Assembly (NCBI GenBank): GCA_040755055.1
Contig: JBFMBS010000003.1
Span: 1 to 64,000, forward strand
Source of the DNA: DYJK01 sp040755055
GTDB taxonomy: Bacteria; Bacteroidota; Ignavibacteria; Ignavibacteriales; Melioribacteraceae
DNA: 64,000 nucleotides
Direction: 5' to 3'
The first letter of the stretch is position 1, and each line of letters starts with the position of its first letter. Both the position numbers and the translations under genes were made by a program. The notes under the pieces are model-generated. The model searched no databases and was not told the DNA's origin. It saw only the letters and a program-made list of their open reading frames with translations. Positions 59,229 through 64,000 of this stretch are shown here, in pieces.

Positions 59229-60002
59229 CTATTTAAATTGATTCAATATTTCTATCATCCGGGTATGAACTTTTCCGTTGGTCGCAAGAATCTGTTTGGA
59301 ATAAATACTCATCTGCTTACCGTTAAAATTGGTTACCTTTCCGCCGGCTTCTTCAACAATTAATTTACCGGCGCACATATCCCATGGGTTGAGTGACACT
59401 TCCCAGAAACCGTCAAATACACCTTCGGCAACGTAACACATGTCTATTGCGGCAGAACCAAGTCTGCGTACGGCTCGTGAGTGTTTTAAAAATTCAATGA
59501 ACCGTTCAAATGCAAAATCAGGATTCTCTGCAACATTATAAGGAAAACCGGTAACCAGAACACTCTTTCTTAAATCATCATTTGTACTAACATGCAATCT
59601 TATTCCATTTGCGAAAGAACCGTTCCCTTTCTCCGACGAATAGAAGACATCGCGCATAACATCATAAACAACCCCGCAAATTGTCTCATTGTTTTTTTGA
59701 ACACCGATTGAAACCGAAAATATCGGTAATCCATGGGCAAAGTTTGTTGTTCCATCGAGAGGATCAATCACCCATATGTACTCGGACGAATGATTTTTAT
59801 GCTCTCCGCTTTCTTCGGCGAGAATCGCATGCGTAGGAAATTCTTTCTTAATAAAATTAATTATCGTTTGTTCCGATTTTTTATCGACTTCGGTCACAAG
59901 ATTAGACAAGTTGGTTTTGTACTCGATAGAAAAATTTTTGCGGTAGCTATCACGTATAATCTCACCTGATTCCTTAGCTATCTGAATTACTTTATCTATC
60001 AT
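59229..60002 (-). CDS. suhB: Inositol monophosphatase family protein
   Basis: The 257-residue product has metal-binding motif 1 in WVIDPLDGTTNFAHGLP near 83-99, the upstream Glu in LAEESGEH, and motif 2 in NPWDMCAGKLIVEEAGG near 210-226. The ATG at 60002 follows GGAGAT closely. It dephosphorylates inositol monophosphate or related sugar phosphates; SuhB-like regulatory roles are also known. The in-frame TTG at 60023 is less likely. Confidence 0.92.
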   Translation of the reverse strand: MIDKVIQIAKESGEIIRDSYRKNFSIEYKTNLSNLVTEVDKKSEQTIINFIKKEFPTHAILAEESGEHKNHSSEYIWVIDPLDGTTNFAHGLPIFSVSIGVQKNNETICGVVYDVMRDVFYSSEKGNGSFANGIRLHVSTNDDLRKSVLVTGFPYNVAENPDFAFERFIEFLKHSRAVRRLGSAAIDMCYVAEGVFDGFWEVSLNPWDMCAGKLIVEEAGGKVTNFNGKQMSIYSKQILATNGKVHTRMIEILNQFK

Positions 60003-60325
60003 CGTATCTCCAAAAAAGTTCAAACGAAAAATACCAAAATTATTCCTTATGAGAATGCTGAATGATGAATGCGGAGTGCTGAATTAAAAAAAATCATGAA
60101 AATGGCAAATGGAAAATGTAATTGCCAAAAGATTATTGCTTAAAATCCATTTCATATATTTTCCTGAGGAATTACTTCGGGATATTTAACATTTAAATCC
60201 AGCATTCTCAGTTCCGCACTCTAAATTCTGCATTCTCATTTATCAGTTCCATTTTCTTACTTAGAATTTAGAATTTGATTTTGGTATCTTTACTCATCAA
60301 AATAAAGAATGGAGTGTTTGTTTAT
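60003..60325. repeat. Divergent intergenic region between suhB and lon with inverted repeat arrays
   Basis: The left array (about 60052-60090) reads gaatgctgaatgatgaatgc-ggagtgctgaatt. The right array (about 60199-60250) is its inverted relative, agcattctcagttccgcactctaaattctgcattctc. The lon promoter probably lies at about 60260-60295 (tatcttta resembles TAnnTTTG), but this is weak. Confidence 0.6.
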
Positions 60326-62743
60326 ATGAGCGATATAACGAAAAATCACCCGGAAGAAGTATCAATTCTTGAGGATATCCCTAACATACTTCCGGTTCTG
60401 CCCTTACGTGATAATGTAATTTTTCCTTACATGATTTTCCCGGTTTTAGTTGGGAGAGAACAATCAATTAAGGCAGCAAATTTTGCCTTAGAAAGTTCAA
60501 AATATATTTTCTTATCTGCACAGAAAAGACCAAATATAGAAGAACCGACCCGTGATGATATTTACACTGAAGGAACAATTGCAAAAATTATTCAGATTTT
60601 AAAACTGCCCAACGGCTTATTAAAAATTCTTGTTGATGGAATTATTCAAGGACGCATACTCAAGTTCACCGAAAGAAACAATTTCTTTGAAGCGGAAATA
60701 GAGGTAGTTGAACCGGTTGAAGAAGATCAGAGAGAAATGAACGCCTTGATACGGCAAATGACAAATTCGTTCAAAGAGTATGTAAAAATTAATAAGTCCG
60801 TTCCGCCGGAAGCATTGAACGCTTTCGATAACATCAACGAACCCGATAGAAAACTTTTTTATGTTGCCGCCAATATCAATCAAACAATTGAAGTTAAACA
60901 GAAAATATTGCAGTGCTTTACTCTTAAAGATCAATTGTACGAAGTGATAAGAATTTTACACTCGGAAATTGAGATTCTGAAAATCGAAAAAGAAATTGAA
61001 GGGAAAGTTCAGGATAACATCGCTAAATCCCAACGTAAATTTATCATCCAGGAACAAATCAGGATTTTGCAAGATGAACTCGGTGAAGACGAAGAAACCA
61101 CTCCTGAATTTTTAAAGTTGAAAGAGCAAATTATTAACGCCAAGATGCCAGAACCGGTTCAGGAAAAAGCACTCGAAGAATTTAATAAATTGAAAAAAAC
61201 TCCTCCAAGTTCTCCCGAAGCTACTGTTATTAGAAACTACTTGGATTGGATGATAGATGTACCATGGCATAATAGAACAAAGGACAATCTTGATATTAAA
61301 AATGTCCGCAAAATTTTAGATGAAGATCATTACGGATTAGATAAACCAAAAGAAAGAATTGTTGAACATATAGCGGTTTTAAATCTTGTAAAAAATATGC
61401 GTGGACAGATATTATGTTTTGTTGGTCCTCCGGGTGTTGGTAAAACGTCTCTTGGTAAATCGATTGCACGAGCACTCGGTAGAAATTTTGTCCGCATATC
61501 TCTAGGCGGCGTTCGTGATGAAGCTGAGATACGCGGCCACAGACGGACATACATCGGCTCGATGCCCGGTAAAATCATTCAATCAATGAAGCGTGCTAAA
61601 ACAATCAATCCTGTTATGCTGCTTGATGAAATTGATAAGATGAGTATGGATTTCCGCGGCGATCCTTCATCGGCTATGCTCGAAGTTTTAGACCCGGAAC
61701 AGAACCATACTTTTAATGATCACTATCTTGATGTTGACTATGATCTGTCACAAGTAATGTTTATAACTACTGCAAATGTCAGGTACAATATTCCGCTTCC
61801 TCTTCAAGATAGAATGGAAATAATTGAACTACCCGGTTACCTTGAACACGAAAAAATTCAGATTGCCAATAGACATATTATTCCAAAGCAGCTTCAAGCT
61901 CATGGACTTGATAAATATGACGTCGATTTTAAGGACTCTGCCATCAATAAAATTATAATGGAGTACACACGAGAAGCCGGCGTAAGAAATCTTGAACGTG
62001 AAATTGCTTCGGTCTTCCGCAAAACTGCAAGGGAAATTATTCTCTCACAATCCGAAAACGGAAAGAAGAAAAAAACAATTAAGAAATATGTAATTGATGA
62101 AGATAAAATCGAAAAGCATCTCGGTGTGCCAAGATTCAGAACCCAGAAAGCCGAAAAAGAATTGCGCGTCGGAAGCGTAACTGGCCTGGCATGGACAAGT
62201 GTCGGCGGCGATATACTTCAAGTTGATGCTACTATCATGTCCGGCTCGGAAAAATTAACACTTACCGGGCAAATTGGAAATGTGATGAAGGAATCCGCTC
62301 AAGCAGCATTAAGTTATTTACGTTCCAATGCCAAAGAATTTCATCTTGAAACTAATTTTACAAAAGGAAAAGAAATTCATATTCATTTGCCCGAAGGCGC
62401 TATTCCCAAAGATGGTCCATCGGCTGGAATTACTATGGCAATGGCTATGTACTCAGCTTTCAGCGGTAAACCGGCACGCAATGATGTCGCTATGACAGGT
62501 GAAATTACTCTACGCGGAAAAGTTTTGGCTATCGGCGGTTTGAATGAAAAACTTTTAGCAGCCAGAAGAAGCGGTATTAAAACAGTTCTCATTCCAAAGG
62601 ATAATGAAAAAGACCTAGTAGAAATTAAAAATGAAGTGAAAGACGGATTGAAAATAATCCCGGTAAGTAATATTAAAGAAGCTCTTCCGTTTGTGTTTGA
62701 GCTTCAAAAGAAGAAAACGGTAAAGCGGAAAAAATTGAATTAA
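60326..62743 (+). CDS. lon: ATP-dependent protease Lon
   Basis: The 805-residue product starts at the ATG at 60326 (MSDITKNHPEE) after GGAGTG; upstream in-frame codons back to 60275 are unlikely. The LON substrate domain begins LPVLPLRDNVIFPYM. The AAA+ domain has GPPGVGKTSLGKS near 367 and Walker B PVMLLDEIDKM. The Ser/Lys protease domain has DGPSAGITMA (Ser near 697) and the catalytic Lys near 740. It degrades misfolded and regulatory proteins in the cytoplasm. The C-terminus is basic (KKKTVKRKKLN). Confidence 0.96.
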   Translation: MSDITKNHPEEVSILEDIPNILPVLPLRDNVIFPYMIFPVLVGREQSIKAANFALESSKYIFLSAQKRPNIEEPTRDDIYTEGTIAKIIQILKLPNGLLKILVDGIIQGRILKFTERNNFFEAEIEVVEPVEEDQREMNALIRQMTNSFKEYVKINKSVPPEALNAFDNINEPDRKLFYVAANINQTIEVKQKILQCFTLKDQLYEVIRILHSEIEILKIEKEIEGKVQDNIAKSQRKFIIQEQIRILQDELGEDEETTPEFLKLKEQIINAKMPEPVQEKALEEFNKLKKTPPSSPEATVIRNYLDWMIDVPWHNRTKDNLDIKNVRKILDEDHYGLDKPKERIVEHIAVLNLVKNMRGQILCFVGPPGVGKTSLGKSIARALGRNFVRISLGGVRDEAEIRGHRRTYIGSMPGKIIQSMKRAKTINPVMLLDEIDKMSMDFRGDPSSAMLEVLDPEQNHTFNDHYLDVDYDLSQVMFITTANVRYNIPLPLQDRMEIIELPGYLEHEKIQIANRHIIPKQLQAHGLDKYDVDFKDSAINKIIMEYTREAGVRNLEREIASVFRKTAREIILSQSENGKKKKTIKKYVIDEDKIEKHLGVPRFRTQKAEKELRVGSVTGLAWTSVGGDILQVDATIMSGSEKLTLTGQIGNVMKESAQAALSYLRSNAKEFHLETNFTKGKEIHIHLPEGAIPKDGPSAGITMAMAMYSAFSGKPARNDVAMTGEITLRGKVLAIGGLNEKLLAARRSGIKTVLIPKDNEKDLVEIKNEVKDGLKIIPVSNIKEALPFVFELQKKKTVKRKKLN

Positions 62744-62809
62744 GATTTACGAACATGGATTTTAAATTTTCGAAGTCTCTTTAAATCATAATCATTTCAA
62801 AGATAAACT

Positions 62810-63325
62810 ATGGCAGAAACATTATCTACAAACAAATTCATTTCCGAAGAGGATCGCTATATTTCTCTTTTATCTCAAATGGAGAGTTTGATTAATCCAA
62901 GCGAACCGGTTATATCAAATCTTTCTAATGTTATTGCTGCGTTAAAAGAAACATTCGAAAAAATAAGCTGGGTTGGATTTTATCTTTTGAAAAACAATAA
63001 ACTTTACCTTGGACCTTTTCAAGGTAAGGTTGCTTGCACAATTATTGAAGTGGGGAAAGGTGTTTGCGGCACTTCGGCTAATAAGAAAGAAACAGTGATC
63101 GTCGAAGACGTAAATAAATTTCCGGGACATATAGCTTGCGATTCAGGATCACGTTCCGAAATAGTTGTACCGCTACTCGTTGATCAAAAAGTATTTGGAG
63201 TTATAGATTTGGATAGTTACCAATACTCGGCTTTTAGTAATATAGATAAACAATATTTGGAAAAACTTTGTAAATTACTTTTAGGTAAATTAAACATTGA
63301 AAAGTTGTCTGTTATTATCGATTGA
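62810..63325 (+). CDS. msrC: Free methionine-(R)-sulfoxide reductase (GAF domain)
   Basis: The 171-residue GAF-fold protein has VGFYLL, LYLGPFQGKVACTII, GKGVCGTSA and FPGHIACDSGSRSEIVVPL, giving the three family cysteines at 76, 86 and 110. It reduces free methionine-R-sulfoxide with thioredoxin. It lies between lon and dnaX on the plus strand. Confidence 0.92.
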   Translation: MAETLSTNKFISEEDRYISLLSQMESLINPSEPVISNLSNVIAALKETFEKISWVGFYLLKNNKLYLGPFQGKVACTIIEVGKGVCGTSANKKETVIVEDVNKFPGHIACDSGSRSEIVVPLLVDQKVFGVIDLDSYQYSAFSNIDKQYLEKLCKLLLGKLNIEKLSVIID

Positions 63326-63361
63326 CAACCATTAACTAACTACTAACAACGTAGAACTAAC

Positions 63362-64000
63362 ATGAACTTTTTAGTTACCGCACGTAAATGGCGTCCGCAA
63401 AAATTTGAAGAAGTAATTGGTCAAGAACATATAACCACTACACTCAAAAATGCGATATTAAATAATAGGATTGCACACGCTTATCTATTTGCCGGTCCGC
63501 GCGGATGTGGTAAAACAACTACAGCACGCATTCTTGCAAAAAGTTTAAATTGCCTGAACCTTCAAAATGGCGAACCTTGTAACCAATGTGAAATGTGTCT
63601 GTCTTTTAATAACTCTCAATCACTTGATATAATCGAAATCGACGGTGCATCAAACAGACGGATTGAAGAAATTCGAACACTTAGAGAATCCGTTAAGTAC
63701 GCCCCAACAAAAGGTAAATACAAAATTTACATTATCGATGAAGTGCATATGTTAACAACAGAATCTTTCAATGCACTTTTAAAAACTCTTGAAGAACCGC
63801 CTGAACACACACTCTTTATTTTTGCAACAACCGACGTACACAAAGTACCTCTTACAATTATTTCCAGGTGTCAGCGCTTTGATTTTAGAAGAATCGAAAT
63901 GTTCGCTATAAAAAAATTATTGAACGAAATAGCTGTCGCTGAAGGAATTACAATCGACGATATGGCTCTCACATTAATTGCAAAAAAAGCAGACGGTGCT
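63362..64000 (+). CDS. dnaX: DNA polymerase III subunit gamma/tau, N-terminal part
   Basis: The first 213 codons are in the window; the gene runs off the end. It has KWRPQKFEEVIGQEH at the start, Walker A GPRGCGKTTTARI near 45-57, the zinc-binding cysteines CLNLQNGEPCNQCEMC, Walker B IYIIDEVHML and the sensor LFIFATTD. It is the clamp-loader ATPase that loads the beta clamp at replication forks. Short aactaacaac-type repeat text stands between msrC and its ATG (63327-63361). Confidence 0.95.
   Translation, partial: MNFLVTARKWRPQKFEEVIGQEHITTTLKNAILNNRIAHAYLFAGPRGCGKTTTARILAKSLNCLNLQNGEPCNQCEMCLSFNNSQSLDIIEIDGASNRRIEEIRTLRESVKYAPTKGKYKIYIIDEVHMLTTESFNALLKTLEEPPEHTLFIFATTDVHKVPLTIISRCQRFDFRRIEMFAIKKLLNEIAVAEGITIDDMALTLIAKKADGA

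Noticed and set aside
60260..60300. Heat-shock type promoter or operator for lon
   Set aside because: No recognisable CIRCE-like dyad; the tatcttta box is too weak for a call.

Overview
The window looks like a chromosomal segment of an AT-rich member of the Bacteroidota, most probably class Ignavibacteria. The evidence is: type IX secretion C-terminal domains of the NYPNPFNP / LKVYDILGREVATLVNEY / LPSGVYFY type; FecR/ECF-sigma coupled TonB receptors with an STN domain; a GWxTD-domain protein; a TTTG-N20-TAnnTTTG promoter; and many intergenic short degenerate repeat arrays. No phage or IS transposase and no CRISPR array was seen.

Region 1 (about 0.1-9.9 kb, minus strand) is a class I lanthipeptide locus of pinensin type. 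In transcription order it holds a membrane-anchored LuxR-family regulator, a split LanB dehydratase (glutamylation half, then elimination half), an enlarged LanC cyclase, a divergent tRNA-Glu(CUC)-like gene whose 5' end overlaps the lanC stop, a 70-residue precursor with five cysteines, and a GWxTD-domain protein. LanB enzymes use glutamyl-tRNA(Glu). The tRNA keeps GluRS recognition features but has lost two residues important for translation (U33, U55), so it may be a tRNA dedicated to peptide dehydration. This is the most striking observation in the window.

Region 2 (10-26.1 kb) starts with an M16 peptidase pair on the plus strand. The minus strand then carries a divergent hypothetical, a crotonase, an outer-membrane protein, a GNAT, a small defence patch (HepT/MntA toxin-antitoxin plus a fused GmrSD-type DUF262/DUF1524 protein) and housekeeping genes (DUF2231, SDR, truA, mtaB, rpsA, cmk).

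Region 3 (26.3-35.4 kb) holds a two-component system (membrane histidine kinase plus sigma-54-dependent NtrC-type regulator) co-oriented with a beta-barrel-like protein and a small secreted Asp/Gly-rich protein, and facing a second, related small secreted protein. A CysK-like PLP enzyme with a Cys-rich tail and a DsbD follow.

Region 4 (36-51 kb) consists of two paralogous tandem modules, each ECF sigma -> FecR anti-sigma -> STN/TonB-dependent receptor -> TPR-TlpA thioredoxin. Noncoding segments are also shared: a 62-bp block identical at 59 positions plus a Shine-Dalgarno/mini-ORF/hairpin leader between fecR and the receptor, and hairpin-rich 3' tails. A decayed HEPN/nucleotidyltransferase pair lies between the modules.

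Region 5 (51-64 kb) contains a MacAB-like efflux operon, two type IX-secreted proteins whose sorting domains carry palindromic repeat insertions (one also frameshifted in a poly-A tract), a GH27 alpha-galactosidase, an inositol monophosphatase, and on the plus strand lon, msrC and the start of dnaX, which runs off the window.
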